From Bradyrhizobium sp. LLZ17 (GTDB lineage Bacteria; Pseudomonadota; Alphaproteobacteria; Rhizobiales; Xanthobacteraceae), in contig NZ_CP165734.1 of NCBI RefSeq assembly GCF_041200145.1, forward strand, positions 2,108,001-2,172,000: a DNA stretch of 64,000 nucleotides, read 5' to 3'. The notes beneath the pieces are model-generated. The model made no database searches. It was not told the origin of the DNA and saw only the letters and a list, made by a program, of their open reading frames with translations. The translations under genes were made by a program, and so were the position numbers. Below are positions 26,874 to 36,500 of the stretch, one piece after another (the first letter of the stretch is position 1; the number at the start of each line of letters is the position of its first letter).

Positions 26874-27618
26874 GACGCGCGCCCTCATCCTGGGCGGAAC
26901 CACTGACGCGAGCTTGCTTGCAGCAGCGGTTGCGCGCGCGGGCATCGAGGCCGTCTATTCGTATGGCGGCCGCACGCGTGTGCCCGCCGACCAGCCGCTG
27001 CCGACCCGCATCGGCGGTTTTGGCGGGGTGAACGGGCTTGCCGACTACATCCGTCACGAAGGCATCACGCACGTCATCGACGCGACGCATCCTTTCGCCG
27101 CCGAGATGAGCCGCAACGCGGTCGCGGCGTGTGCGGAAACCGGTACGCCGCTGATCGCGCTTGAGCGCGCGCCCTGGACCAGGACGCCCGGTGACAACTG
27201 GATCGAGGTCCACGACGTCAATTGCGCGGCGGCCGCACTGCCGGACCCGCCCGCCCAGGTCTTCCTCGCCATCGGCCGCCAGCACATCGCACCGTTCGCG
27301 GGCAAACCGCAGCATGCCTACACGCTGAGATTCGTCGATCCGCCAGACGCGCCTCTGCCCTTCGCGGCGGATGTGGTCGTGTCGCGCGGACCATTCACGC
27401 TTGATGGCGAACTGAAGATGATGCGTGCACGCCACATAGATTGGGTCGTGGCTCGCAATTCTGGTGGCGACGGCGCCCGCGCCAAGATCGATGCGGCCCG
27501 CACGCTCGGCCTGCCCGTGATCATCATCTCGCGACCGTCGCTGCCCGATCGGTTGCGGGTTGAGAGCGTGGCCGAGATCATGCAGTGGCTCGGTCATCGG
27601 ACCTGCCTCGGCGCATAA
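26872..27618 (+). CDS. cobK: Precorrin-6A reductase, inverted inside the cob operon
   Basis: This NADPH-dependent reductase (248 residues) reduces precorrin-6A to precorrin-6B between the CobF and CobL steps. Family features are the N-terminal nucleotide-binding start RALILGGTTDASLLAAA, then GVNGLADYI, THVIDATHPFAAEMSRNA and RGPFTLDGELKMMRA. It is encoded on the plus strand, while all surrounding cob genes run on the minus strand. Its ATG overlaps the cobL ATG head to head (CATG), and its end overlaps the end of cobJ by 25 bases. A promoter would have to lie within cobL. It is probably not made from the riboswitch transcript. Confidence 0.92.
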   Translation: MTRALILGGTTDASLLAAAVARAGIEAVYSYGGRTRVPADQPLPTRIGGFGGVNGLADYIRHEGITHVIDATHPFAAEMSRNAVAACAETGTPLIALERAPWTRTPGDNWIEVHDVNCAAAALPDPPAQVFLAIGRQHIAPFAGKPQHAYTLRFVDPPDAPLPFAADVVVSRGPFTLDGELKMMRARHIDWVVARNSGGDGARAKIDAARTLGLPVIIISRPSLPDRLRVESVAEIMQWLGHRTCLGA

Positions 27619-28328
27619 ATCCAACGTCCGACGCGGCGCGTCTGCGAGTTGCCGACGATCACCAAAGTGCGCATGTCGGCCATCTCGGGCGTCGCTTGGT
27701 TCAGCGTCACGGTTTCGATCTTCTCGTCAGGCGCGCTGACCGCACGCGCGAAAATCACGAGGCGCTCGCCGCAGCCTGCCTGTTTCAGCACCGCGAGCGC
27801 GCGCCCGAATCCTTCTGGCCGGTTCGCCGAGCGCGGATTGTACAGCGCAATGGCAAAATCGGCTTCGGCCGCGAGTCGCAGGCGCTTCTCGATCACCGCC
27901 CACGGCTTCAAATTGTCCGAGAGATTGATCGCGCAAAAATCATGACCGAGCGGCGCGCCGGCGCGCGCGGCCGCGGCCAGCATCGCAGTGACGCCCGGCA
28001 GCACCCGGATCAGCAGCTTCTGCCATTGCGGCGCCTGTTCGAGCGCCTCGAACACCGCTGAGGCCATCGCGAACACGCCGGGATCGCCGGAGGAGACGAC
28101 GACAACCTGGGCGCCCTCCGCGGCAAGCCGCAAGGCTTCCCGCGCGCGCTGCAACTCCTCGCGGTTGTCGGATGGATGCAAGGTCAGCCCGGCCCGCGGC
28201 GACACGCGCGAGACATAAGGCGCATAGCCCAGAATGTCGGTCGCGGCTGCAAGCGCAGCAGAGACCTCCGGCGTCACCAGCGCGTCGCTGCCCGGCCCGA
28301 GGCCGGCGATGGTCAGCGTGCCCGTCAT
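27594..28328 (-). CDS. cobJ: Precorrin-3B C17-methyltransferase
   Basis: This 244-residue SAM-dependent enzyme does the ring-contracting methylation of precorrin-3B to precorrin-4. The tetrapyrrole methylase fold is clear from IAGLGPGSDALVTPEVSAA, VVVVSSGDPGVFAMASAVFE and IRVLPGVTAMLAAAARAGAP. GHDFCAINLSDNLKPW and ALYNPRS are also typical for CobJ/CbiH. The start ATG at 28328 overlaps the cobI stop (ATGA). Its 3' end overlaps the convergent cobK for 25 bases. Confidence 0.93.
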   Translation of the reverse strand: MTGTLTIAGLGPGSDALVTPEVSAALAAATDILGYAPYVSRVSPRAGLTLHPSDNREELQRAREALRLAAEGAQVVVVSSGDPGVFAMASAVFEALEQAPQWQKLLIRVLPGVTAMLAAAARAGAPLGHDFCAINLSDNLKPWAVIEKRLRLAAEADFAIALYNPRSANRPEGFGRALAVLKQAGCGERLVIFARAVSAPDEKIETVTLNQATPEMADMRTLVIVGNSQTRRVGRWIYAPRQVR

Positions 28329-29056
28329 TCGGCGGCGTCCGGATGCCGGCCCTTGCCGTGGACCAGCACGATCGCGAAATAAGGACACTCGGCGGCATCG
28401 ACCTGGGCAAGCCGCACCACGCGCTCACCGGGCATGGTGCCGCGCTCGACCAGCCAGGCATCGTCCAGGCGGCCGGCCGACCCGAGTGCACGGCGCACCT
28501 TCTGCAGGTTGCGGCCGGTCTTCATGATGACCAGCGCATCGGAGTCGCGCATGCGGCGTTCGAGCTCATCCTCGGTCAGCGTGCCCATCAGCACGGTCGT
28601 CACGTCGTCGCCGAGCGCGATCGGCTGTCCCACCCCATTCCAGCAGCCGACCATGCCGGGAATGCCCGCGATCACCTCGATCTCGACGCGGCTTTGCAGG
28701 CGCGTGTGCAGATGCATGAAGGAGCCGTAAAAGTAAGGATCGCCCTCGCAGAGCACGATGACGTCGACCGCGCGCGCCAGCCGCGCCAGCCGCTCGGCCC
28801 ATTCGTCATAGAAGCCGCCGAGCAACTGGACATATTCCGGGCTGTCGAATGCGATCTCGGTCGTGACCGGATATTCCATCGGGTATTCGGTGACATCTGC
28901 TGCAAGCATGCCGTCGACAATCCGGCGTGCCTGACCGGGCCGGCCCTTCTTGCGGAAAAAAGCGACATGCCCTGCGCCGCGCACGATGCGATCGGCGCGC
29001 ACGCTCATCATATCAGGATCGCCGGGGCCGAGACCGCAACAGATGATGCGTCCCAT
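28325..29056 (-). CDS. cobI: Precorrin-2 C20-methyltransferase
   Basis: This 243-residue tetrapyrrole methylase turns precorrin-2 into precorrin-3A. It shows IICCGLGPGDPDMMSVRADR at the N-terminus, VIVLCEGDPYFYGSFMHLH in the middle and IEVIAGIPGMVGCWNGVGQP after it, all in the order expected for CobI/CbiL. It starts 2 bases after the cobH stop and overlaps cobJ by 4 bases. Intact. Confidence 0.93.
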   Translation of the reverse strand: MGRIICCGLGPGDPDMMSVRADRIVRGAGHVAFFRKKGRPGQARRIVDGMLAADVTEYPMEYPVTTEIAFDSPEYVQLLGGFYDEWAERLARLARAVDVIVLCEGDPYFYGSFMHLHTRLQSRVEIEVIAGIPGMVGCWNGVGQPIALGDDVTTVLMGTLTEDELERRMRDSDALVIMKTGRNLQKVRRALGSAGRLDDAWLVERGTMPGERVVRLAQVDAAECPYFAIVLVHGKGRHPDAAE

Positions 29057-29058
29057 CG

Positions 29059-29687
29059 CTATTCGCTCCGGCTCGCCAACGCATTCACGGCGGCAACGGT
29101 GATCGCGGAACCGCCGAGGCGGCCCGCGACGGTCAGTGCCGGCACCGGCGGATCGGCCATCAGCGCAGCCTTGGATTCGGCAGCACCGACAAAACCCACG
29201 GGGCAGCCGATGATCGCGGCCGGGCGCGGGCAGTCACGGTCCTCCAGCATGTTCAGAAGATGAAACAGCGCGGTCGGCGCATTGCCGATCGCGACGATCG
29301 CACCATCAAGATGCGGCCGCCATAACTCAAGCGCGGCAGCCGAGCGCGTGGTGCGCATGGATTCGGCGAGCGCGGGAACGGTTTCGTCGCCGAGCGTGCA
29401 GATCACGGCGTTGGCCGCGGGAGTCGCGCGCGCGTAATTCCCTCCGAGACCATGCGCGCGTCACACAGGATCGGCACACCCTTCTGCAAGGCGGCGCGCG
29501 CTGCGGTCGCCATCCCCGGCGTGAAGCGGATATGCGCCTCCAGTCCGACCATGCCGGCGGCGTGGATCATTCGGACCACGACCTGCTCCTCGTCCGGCCC
29601 AAAGCGCGCAAGATCGGCCTCGGCACGGATAGTGGCAAAGGACTGGCGATAAATCGCCTCGCCGTCGGTCTCATAGAGATGAGGCAT
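29059..29687 (-). pseudogene. cobH: Precorrin-8X methylmutase, frameshifted
   Basis: This enzyme moves the methyl group from C11 to C12 of precorrin-8X, giving hydrogenobyrinic acid. The N-terminal half runs MPHLYETDGEAIYRQSF..., with the HAAGMVG stretch containing the catalytic-type histidine. The C-terminal half (CTLGDETVPALAESM, AAIIGCPVGFVGAAESK) is in another frame. The break is at about 29418, where ITRARLP should continue AANAVICTLG. One missing G in a GC run restores 209 residues, the normal length. As written, the frame before it is also open into cobG (see cobG). Confidence 0.87.
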
Positions 29688-30851
29688 CAGTGCCCCTCCC
29701 ATCAGGATGGAGGGATCGCGGACGATATCGTCGCGATTCAACCCGCGCAGGATGGGCGCATCGCGCGTGGACCCACCGCGCACCAGATCGAATCCAGCGC
29801 GGGTCGCAACCAAGGTAATCGCGGCCGCACCGGAATGGGCGCAGCCCTTGGCGCAGCCGGAGACATGAAGCCGTGACGCCGCACCTATGTTCGGAGCGAG
29901 GGCCGCGGCAAGGCCGCGCGTATCGGCATGTGCCTCGCGACAGCGTGGCGCACCGCTACAGGCGATGACACGCAGCGCAGGATCGCAGGCCTCGGTGATC
30001 AGGCCGGTCGCATTCGGCATCACGCGCGTGCTTTCGCTCAAAACCATCCGCCATGGCGTCATACGCAGCGCATGTCCGCAGGCGGCGAGCTGCTCGAGCG
30101 TTTCATGTGACAATTGTCCGAAGGCCACACCAAGCATCGCACCCTGCGGATAGAGCCCGGGACGCGCAGCCGCCATGATCGGCGCCGGCGCGCTCTCACC
30201 GCGCAAGCTTTCGGGCAACACGGCGCCGGCGGCGAGATGCGCCGCCATGCGCCTTCGTCCGTCGCTCGCTCCGCCGGAGCGGACGAACCAATCTGCGAGC
30301 GCGAGCGCAGTGCTCACGGCCTGTCCACGCGGAACGGGGCGGCCGTGTTTCGCACCATCGGCCCTTATCAAAAGTCCGCCGGTCTGGTCACGCTCGATCC
30401 GCACGTCTGCGGAATCGCCGGCAAGAACGCGCGAGCTCCCGTCATCGATGGCGAAGCCGAATTTGGTCGGCAGGTCGAGCGCGCTATCGGAAAGCGCCTC
30501 CTCGAGCTCGGCGGCGAGCGATTGGGTTTCGTCACCGGTGCGCCAGAATGGCGTCACCAGAATGTTGCGACGGGATTCTGTGTCAGGATCCGGATCAAGC
30601 AACGCCAGTTCGGCAAGGCCGTCCAGCAGCAGCCCATGGCTGATCTCGCTGACGCCCCTGATCTGGAGATTGGCGCGGCTGGTCACGTCGATCAGGCCGT
30701 TGCCGTGGCGCTCAGCGAGATGCGCAAGTCCGGTGATCTGCGCCGCATCCAGCCGTCCGCCGAACGGGCGCACGCGGACGACAAGCCCGTCGCCCGATTG
30801 CATCGGTCGCAGCGCGCCGGGACACCAGCCCTTGACCGCGACGCCACTCAT
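29687..30851 (-). pseudogene. cobG: Precorrin-3B synthase, reading through into cobH
   Basis: CobG is the oxygen-dependent monooxygenase that makes precorrin-3B and marks the aerobic pathway. It has the sulfite/nitrite reductase-like build with four cysteines for an iron-sulfur cluster in CSGAPRCREAHADTRG and SGCAKGCAHSG. As written the frame has no stop: after SILMGGAL it continues directly into cobH. One extra G in the GGAGGGG run (about 29692-29698) explains this, because removing it gives a TGA overlapping the cobH ATG as TGATG, the same arrangement as at several other junctions in the operon. Corrected length is 387 residues. Start ATG overlaps the cobN stop by 4 bases. Confidence 0.8.
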
Positions 30852-33800
30852 GAGGCCTCCCGCAGCGCCGCCGCGATCGAATTGCGGCGCGTTCGCCAGA
30901 GCGAGGCTTCGTGCAGGCGCGTGAAGCACGTCTCGATAGCAGCGAGCGCCGCTGGATTCTCGCGCGCCATGAAGGCGCGGACGTCGTCATGGCCGAGCGT
31001 CGCATCGAAGTAGAGATCGAACAGATGCGGCGGCACGGCGCCGGCTAGATGCGCGAAGGCTGCCATATGCTCAAGCGTCGCAGTAATCTCGGCGGCGCCG
31101 CGAAAACCGTGGCGCATCATGCCGGTGATCCACGCGGGGTTGGCAGCGCGCGCGCGGACCACGCGGGAGATTTCCTCGGTCAGCGTGCGGGCATGCGGCT
31201 GCTCCGGCCTGGTCGTATCGAGATGATAAAGCGATGGCACGCCCTCGCCGAGCCTTGCGGCAGCGGCAGCAATACCCGCTTCATGCGCCGCGTAATCGGC
31301 CGCGAGCAGCAGATCTGTTTCCGGCAAGTCCTGGACGTGGACGAAGGCGTCGGCAGATGCGAGCCGCGCCTCGATGCCGGCACGATCCGGCTTGATCTCG
31401 CCATCGGCCGAGAACGCCCAGGACGACGCCGACAGCCAGGCCTCACCGGCCGCGTCGCGTGTCTCGGCCGTGAAAGCATCCGAGATCGCCGAAAGGCCAA
31501 CGCCATATTGCCCCGGACGCGGCGCGAACACGCGCGATACGCGATGGCGGTACGGATTTTCATCGCCCTCCTCATCGCGCGCCGCAAGCGCCTCAGCCGC
31601 CGCCTCGAACAATTGCGCGAGACCGGAGAAGACGTCGCGGAACAGACCCGAGACGCGCAGCGTGACGTCAATGCGGGGACGGCCGAGTTCGGCCGGCACG
31701 ATGATGTCGTAGCCTGTGACTCGACCGAAGGCATGATCCCAGCGCGGCGCGAGGCCGGCCAGATGCAGCGCCATCGCAAACTCTTCGCCGGCCGTACGCA
31801 TTGTCGCCGAGCCCCAGAGATCGACGACGAGGCCTTTCGGCCAGTCGCCGTGATCCTGCAGATGACGACGCAGCAACTCTTCCGCGAGCTTGATTCCCTG
31901 CGCCTGCGCCGACGGCGTCGGCACCGCGCGCGGGTCGACGGCAAAGAGATTGCGCCCGGTGGGCAGCACGTCCAGGCGCCCCCGGTAAGGAGAGCCTGAC
32001 GGCCCGGGCACGATCCGTTTGCCCGCGAGCGCAGCAAGCAGAGCATCCCGCTCGGGCTCTCCGCAGATACCTCGGCCGAACACATGCAGGCCATCGCCGA
32101 ACTGGCTTTCCTTGAGGTCGCAGACGAAGCGATCGATCCGCGGGATCGCTTCGGCCGGCGCAGCCGAGGCATTGAGGCCGAGATCGTCTTCGAGGCCTGC
32201 CGCGCGCGCCTCGTCGCGGATCGCGGCGATCAGGCGCTGGCGTCGGGCGGGATCAAGACCATCAGCGGTCGAATATTCGTCGAGGAGCTGTTCGAGCCGG
32301 CGCAAGCCTTCAGGGACCGCGGATGCTGCGAGCGGCGGCGGCAGGTGACCGATCGTGACGGCAGCGATCCGCCGCTTGGCCTGCGCGGCCTCGCCGGGAT
32401 CGTTGACGATGAAAGGATAGATGATCGGCAGATCGCCGGCCAGGGCTTCCGGCCAGCAGCTCGGTGACAGCGCAACGGATTTACCCGGCAGCCATTCCAG
32501 CGTGCCGTGCGCGCCCATGTGCACGACAGCGTCAATCGCCTGCGCGCGGAGCCACAGATGGAACGCGACATAGGCATGGCGCGGCGTGCGGGCGAGATCG
32601 TGATAATCGGCGGCGCGCGTAGTCCCCTCGCCGCGCTCGGGCTGAACCGCGATGATCGATCGGCCGCATTGGATCGCGGCGAATTGGAATGCGCCGTTGC
32701 GGCAACTCGGATCGCTCTCTGGCGCCCCCAGGCTTGCGCGAGGCCCTCCTGCAAAGCTGGCGGAAGGCGCGAGAGCGCCACGCGATAATCGGCGATGCTC
32801 CAGGCCAGGTGCTGCCTCGGCAAGCTCTCGCCGAGCGCGCGGACCGGCTCGACGTCGAAGCCGGCCTCGCCGAGATCGGACACAAAGGCCTCGACCGACG
32901 CGAGCGCATCGAGCCCAACCGCATGCGCGATCTGGTGCGGGCGACCCGGATAGTTCGAGAGCACGATCGCCAGCCGCTTCTCGCTGGCCGGCTTCTCCGC
33001 GAGCAGCCGCCACGCCGCAACGCGCGCGGCGACAGCAGTCACGCGCTCCGCATCGGGCCTGTGCGCGAGATGTGAAAACTGCAAATCGGGATCACGATCC
33101 GCCGCTGACTTGAAACTCACAACACCCGCGAACAGGCGGCCGTCAATCTCGGGCAGCACCACATGCATGGCGAGGTCGCCGGGCGACAGGCCGCGCAGCG
33201 ACGCCGCCCAGTCCTCGCGCCGCGCCGTGGAGAGCGCGACCTGGAACACGGGGCACGGTGCGGCATCGAATGGCGTCGTGCCATCGTCGCCCATGGCCGA
33301 GAACGCCGTCGCATTGACGATCGCGGCCGGCGGATTTTGCGCGAGGTAAGCCCGCAGCCAATCCGCGACGCCCACAGCCTTCAGCGAGGTGACGAACACA
33401 CCATAGGCGTGAAACCCCTTCTCGCGCAGCGCCGCGATCAGGGCGTCGACAGGGCCGGTGTCCGCGGCGGCGAGATAGGACCGATAGAAGGTCACCAGCG
33501 CGCGTGGCCTGCCGTCGCCGTCTGACGGCGCGACAATCACACCACGCGCGGGATCGTAAAAGCCCATCTCGGGCACGGTCATCTCGCCGACGACCGGACC
33601 GGCGTAGAGGCCCGAGGCGAGCGCGAGCTGCGCGATCGCGGCTTGCGCTGCGACCGGGCCGCCGGTGTCGCAGAGCACCATCAGCCGCCGCAGCGTCGAG
33701 ACCGGCAAGGTCGAGTACGCATCCAGCCGCGTATCGTCACGGCCATCGGCCGGCAGCACCGCCAGCGCGATGTTGCGATCCTTCGCCAGCTGATGCAGAG

Positions 33801-34095
33801 CGGCAAGGCCATAGGCCCAATAGGACTCCCCGCCGATCAGGCGCACCAGGATGCCCCGCGCCTGCGACAGCGTGCGCTCAACATAGGTGTCGACCGAGAG
33901 CGGGTGACGAAGCTCCGCGAGATTGGCCAGCCGAAGCGACGGCAGGCTGTCGCGGCCGCGTCGCCAGCCAGCCGCAAACGCCGCAAGATCGGAATCCGAG
34001 AACGAGAGCACCACGAGACCGGCCGGGTCCTGGCCGATGTCTCTTGGCGTTGCGGTCTCCTCGAGACCGCGGCTCTCGCGGAAGACGACGTGCAT
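30848..34095 (-). pseudogene. cobN: Cobaltochelatase subunit CobN, frameshifted
   Basis: This is the large subunit of the ATP-dependent cobaltochelatase, which inserts cobalt into hydrogenobyrinic acid a,c-diamide with the small CobS and CobT subunits (not in this window). The N-terminal 470 residues (to PALQEGLAQAWG) and the C-terminal 610 (from APESDPSCRNGAFQ, with VVHMGAHGTLEWLPGKSVAL and MMRHGFRGAAEI) are in different frames. The break is in a run of five C on the plus strand at 32725-32729; one more base restores about 1082 residues. Start ATG overlaps the cobW stop as TGATG. A homopolymer miscall is the simplest explanation. Confidence 0.88.
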
Positions 34096-35126
34096 CAGAT
34101 ATTAAGTCCCGCTCTAATCGCGACTTCGTCAATATCGCCGTGCTCGCCGATCACGACGAGTTTTGACTGCCTGATACCCGCGCCCCACGGCTTGTCGAAT
34201 TGGTGGCGCACGCGTTCGCCGACTGCTTGCAGCAGCAGGCGCATCGGCTTGCCCGCGACCGCGATATAGCCCTTGGCGCGCAGCACGTTCTGCTCACGCG
34301 CGAGACGCTGGACCGAAGCGACCAGCGCATCGATATCCCTCACCTCCGGAAGATCGATCACGACGGAAGCAAAATCGTCGTGCTCGTGCTCTTCCTCTCC
34401 GTCATGATGCGAGGGGCGTGCGGCGAGATCATTCTCGGCCGCAGCGCCGAGACCGAGGATGACGCGCGCGTCGATCGCGCCATCGGTGACTGGCAGCATC
34501 GGCACGCGGCGCGACATCTCGGCGGTGATCGCGGCCTTGGCGACTTCGAGCCCTGCGGCGCCGGCAAGATCCGCCTTGGTCAGCAGCACGATGTCCGCGC
34601 AGGCGATCTGGTCCTCGAACACTTCCGACAGCGGCGTCTCGTGGTCAAGACTTCCGTCGGCCGCGCGCTGCGCTTCGACCGCAATCGGATCCGGCGCGAA
34701 ACGGCCGGCGGCAACGGCTTCGGCATCGGCGAGCGCGATCACGCCGTCGACCGTGATGCGCGAGCGGATCTCCGGCCAGTCGAACGCCTTGAGCAGCGGC
34801 TTCGGCAACGCAAGCCCGGACGTCTCGATCAGAATGTGATCGGGCCTGACCGGCCGCGCCAGCAACTTCTCCATGGTCGGTATGAAATCGTCAGCCACGG
34901 TGCAGCAGATGCAGCCATTGGCGAGCTCGATGATGTTTTCTTCCGGACAATTGGCATCGGCGCAAGATTTAAGGATGTCGCCGTCGACGCCTTGGCTGCC
35001 GAACTCGTTGACGAGCACGGCGAGCTTCTTGCCGATGGGGTTTGCGAGGAGATGCTGGATCAGCGTCGTCTTGCCGGAGCCGAGAAAGCCCGTGACCACC
35101 GTGACCGGAACTTTTGCGAGCGTCAT
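34095..35126 (-). CDS. cobW: Cobalamin biosynthesis GTPase CobW
   Basis: This 343-residue P-loop GTPase of the COG0523 metallochaperone group is believed to supply cobalt to the chelatase. It has Walker A VVTGFLGSGKTTLIQHLL near the start and the metal-binding CxCC motif in NGCICCTVADDF. A histidine/acid-rich stretch (SHHDGEEEHEHDDF) sits before the C-terminal CobW_C domain. It lies directly upstream of cobN with a TGATG overlap, which suits a role at the chelation step. Two ATGs are in frame at the start (35129 and 35126); the second overlaps the upstream stop. Confidence 0.93.
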   Translation of the reverse strand: MTLAKVPVTVVTGFLGSGKTTLIQHLLANPIGKKLAVLVNEFGSQGVDGDILKSCADANCPEENIIELANGCICCTVADDFIPTMEKLLARPVRPDHILIETSGLALPKPLLKAFDWPEIRSRITVDGVIALADAEAVAAGRFAPDPIAVEAQRAADGSLDHETPLSEVFEDQIACADIVLLTKADLAGAAGLEVAKAAITAEMSRRVPMLPVTDGAIDARVILGLGAAAENDLAARPSHHDGEEEHEHDDFASVVIDLPEVRDIDALVASVQRLAREQNVLRAKGYIAVAGKPMRLLLQAVGERVRHQFDKPWGAGIRQSKLVVIGEHGDIDEVAIRAGLNI

Positions 35127-35500
35127 CATTCTGCGGCCTCGGGCACGATCACGATGGGGGGAATGCGGGCAAGCGATTGCTTGCGGAAGATCTCGGGACG
35201 ACTGCGCCAGGGCACGATACCGTCGGGCGCCCCGGCATAGGCTGCGGCACCTGCGATCACATCGCCTGCATGCACCTCCGACAGGCGCCCATAGACGTAG
35301 GACCAGCGGCCCGGCGCGCTGAGCGCGACGGAACAACCTTGGCTGCAGGCCGACAGGCATTCGACGGGAACCACATTGACGCCGTCCGGGACACCGGCAT
35401 CAAGGATCGCACCGTGCAGCCGCTTGCCCGGGGTAGCTTCGCCCTCTGCGGGCGTCTCGCCGGCGCGGCAGGTGATGCAGACGTGAAGTGTGACAGTCAT
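35126..35500 (-). CDS. DUF1636 (ferredoxin-like) protein, first gene of cob operon
   Basis: This 124-residue protein of the DUF1636 family is often found next to cobW and cobN. It has cysteines in VCITCRAGE near the start and in VECLSACSQGCSVAL in the middle, like thioredoxin-like 2Fe-2S ferredoxins, so it may bind a metal or an Fe-S cluster. Function is unknown; a link to cobalt handling or the redox needs of cobalt insertion is inferred from context only. The ATG at 35500 has an AGAGG-type site a few bases upstream. It is the first coding gene after the riboswitch. Confidence 0.85.
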   Translation of the reverse strand: MTVTLHVCITCRAGETPAEGEATPGKRLHGAILDAGVPDGVNVVPVECLSACSQGCSVALSAPGRWSYVYGRLSEVHAGDVIAGAAAYAGAPDGIVPWRSRPEIFRKQSLARIPPIVIVPEAAE

Positions 35501-35604
35501 CGCCTCTTCCAGAATAAACAGCGGGAGGCGAAGAGGCGCGCGAAGCATTCTTGCGAAGGCTCGCTTCCCCGTCGCGGAACACCCCGTCCGCCGGTCCAAA
35601 ACTT

Positions 35605-35801
35605 CCACGCTGGCAGGTCTCCCGGCTTGCGGAGCAGGGCTTTGCCCTTCGATCCCCCGCCTTCCCGATCCCCAGGGGATCAGTGGCTTCGGGCATCTCT
35701 CCGGTCACGGTCGCGGGGGCGGCTGCATTTTGGACCCAAATCTCGCCGATTCGGACCCTATCGCATTCCCTCTTCGCCTGTCGTAGGACAGGAACCAACG
35801 C
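35605..35801 (-). promoter_or_regulatory. Cobalamin riboswitch of the main cob operon
   Basis: On the minus strand the conserved order is GCGAAGAGGGAATGCGAT, then GCCGCCCCCGCGACCGTGA. The B12 box GCCGGGAGACCTGCC is at 35626-35612. It ends about 105 bases before the first gene. It should switch down the whole leftward operon from the DUF1636 gene to cobT when adenosylcobalamin is plentiful. Boundaries are estimated. Confidence 0.95.
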
Positions 35802-35807
35802 TGGCCC

Positions 35808-35836
35808 ACCATTTGCCCCCGGCCGCCTCTTGTCAA
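35808..35836 (-). promoter_or_regulatory. Probable promoter of the cob operon
   Basis: A perfect TTGACA (35836-35831) is followed after 17 bases by AATGGT (35813-35808) on the minus strand, placing the transcript start at the estimated 5' end of the riboswitch. It overlaps the ribosome-binding region of the divergent cobO, whose ATG is at 35855. The -10 box is weak. Confidence 0.5.
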
Positions 35837-35854
35837 GCCGAAGGACCCCGTCAG

Positions 35855-36490
35855 ATGACGACTGAACCGGATAGCCAAACGGCCGCAGAAGCCGATGCCC
35901 GCCACGCGACGAAAATGGCGAAGATCAAGGTCGCCCGCGACAAGATCATGGCGTCCAAGAGCGGCGAAAAGGGCCTGATCATCGTCCACACAGGCGCCGG
36001 CAAGGGCAAGTCCTCCTCAGCCTTCGGCATGATCGTACGCTGTGTTGCCCACGGCTTCCCTTGCGCGGTCGTGCAGTTCATCAAGGGCGCCTGGGACACC
36101 GGCGAGCGGCGCCTGCTCACCGGCCATTTCGGCGACCTGTGCCAGTTCCACGCCATGGGCGAAGGTTTTACCTGGGAGACGCAGGACCGCGCCCGCGACA
36201 TCGCCGCCGCACGCGCCGGCTGGGAGAAGGCCAAGGAGCTGATCTGCGATCCCAGCTTGCGCATGGTCGTGCTCGACGAGATCAACATCGCGCTGCGCTA
36301 TGACTATCTCGACATCGCAGAGGTCGTCAATTTCCTTAAGACGCAAAAGCCGCCGATGACGCATGTCGTGCTGACCGGTCGCAACGCCAAGGACGAACTG
36401 ATCGAGATCGCCGATCTCGTCACCGAGATGACGCTGGTCAAACATCCGTTCCGGTCCGGCATCAAGGCGCAACCCGGCGTCGAGTTCTGA
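35855..36490 (+). CDS. cobO: Cob(I)yrinic acid a,c-diamide adenosyltransferase
   Basis: This 211-residue BtuR/CobO-type enzyme transfers the adenosyl group of ATP to reduced cobalt. The P-loop IVHTGAGKGKSSSAFGM, the WETQDRARD stretch and VVLDEINIALRYDYLD (Walker B) are intact. The ATG at 35855 has AAGGA upstream. It is divergent from the riboswitch operon with only about 20 bases between its ATG and the opposing -35 box. It is the first gene of the cobO-cobQ pair. No riboswitch is seen on its own strand, so it may not share the B12 control. Confidence 0.93.
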   Translation: MTTEPDSQTAAEADARHATKMAKIKVARDKIMASKSGEKGLIIVHTGAGKGKSSSAFGMIVRCVAHGFPCAVVQFIKGAWDTGERRLLTGHFGDLCQFHAMGEGFTWETQDRARDIAAARAGWEKAKELICDPSLRMVVLDEINIALRYDYLDIAEVVNFLKTQKPPMTHVVLTGRNAKDELIEIADLVTEMTLVKHPFRSGIKAQPGVEF

Positions 36491-36500
36491 AGCACACACG

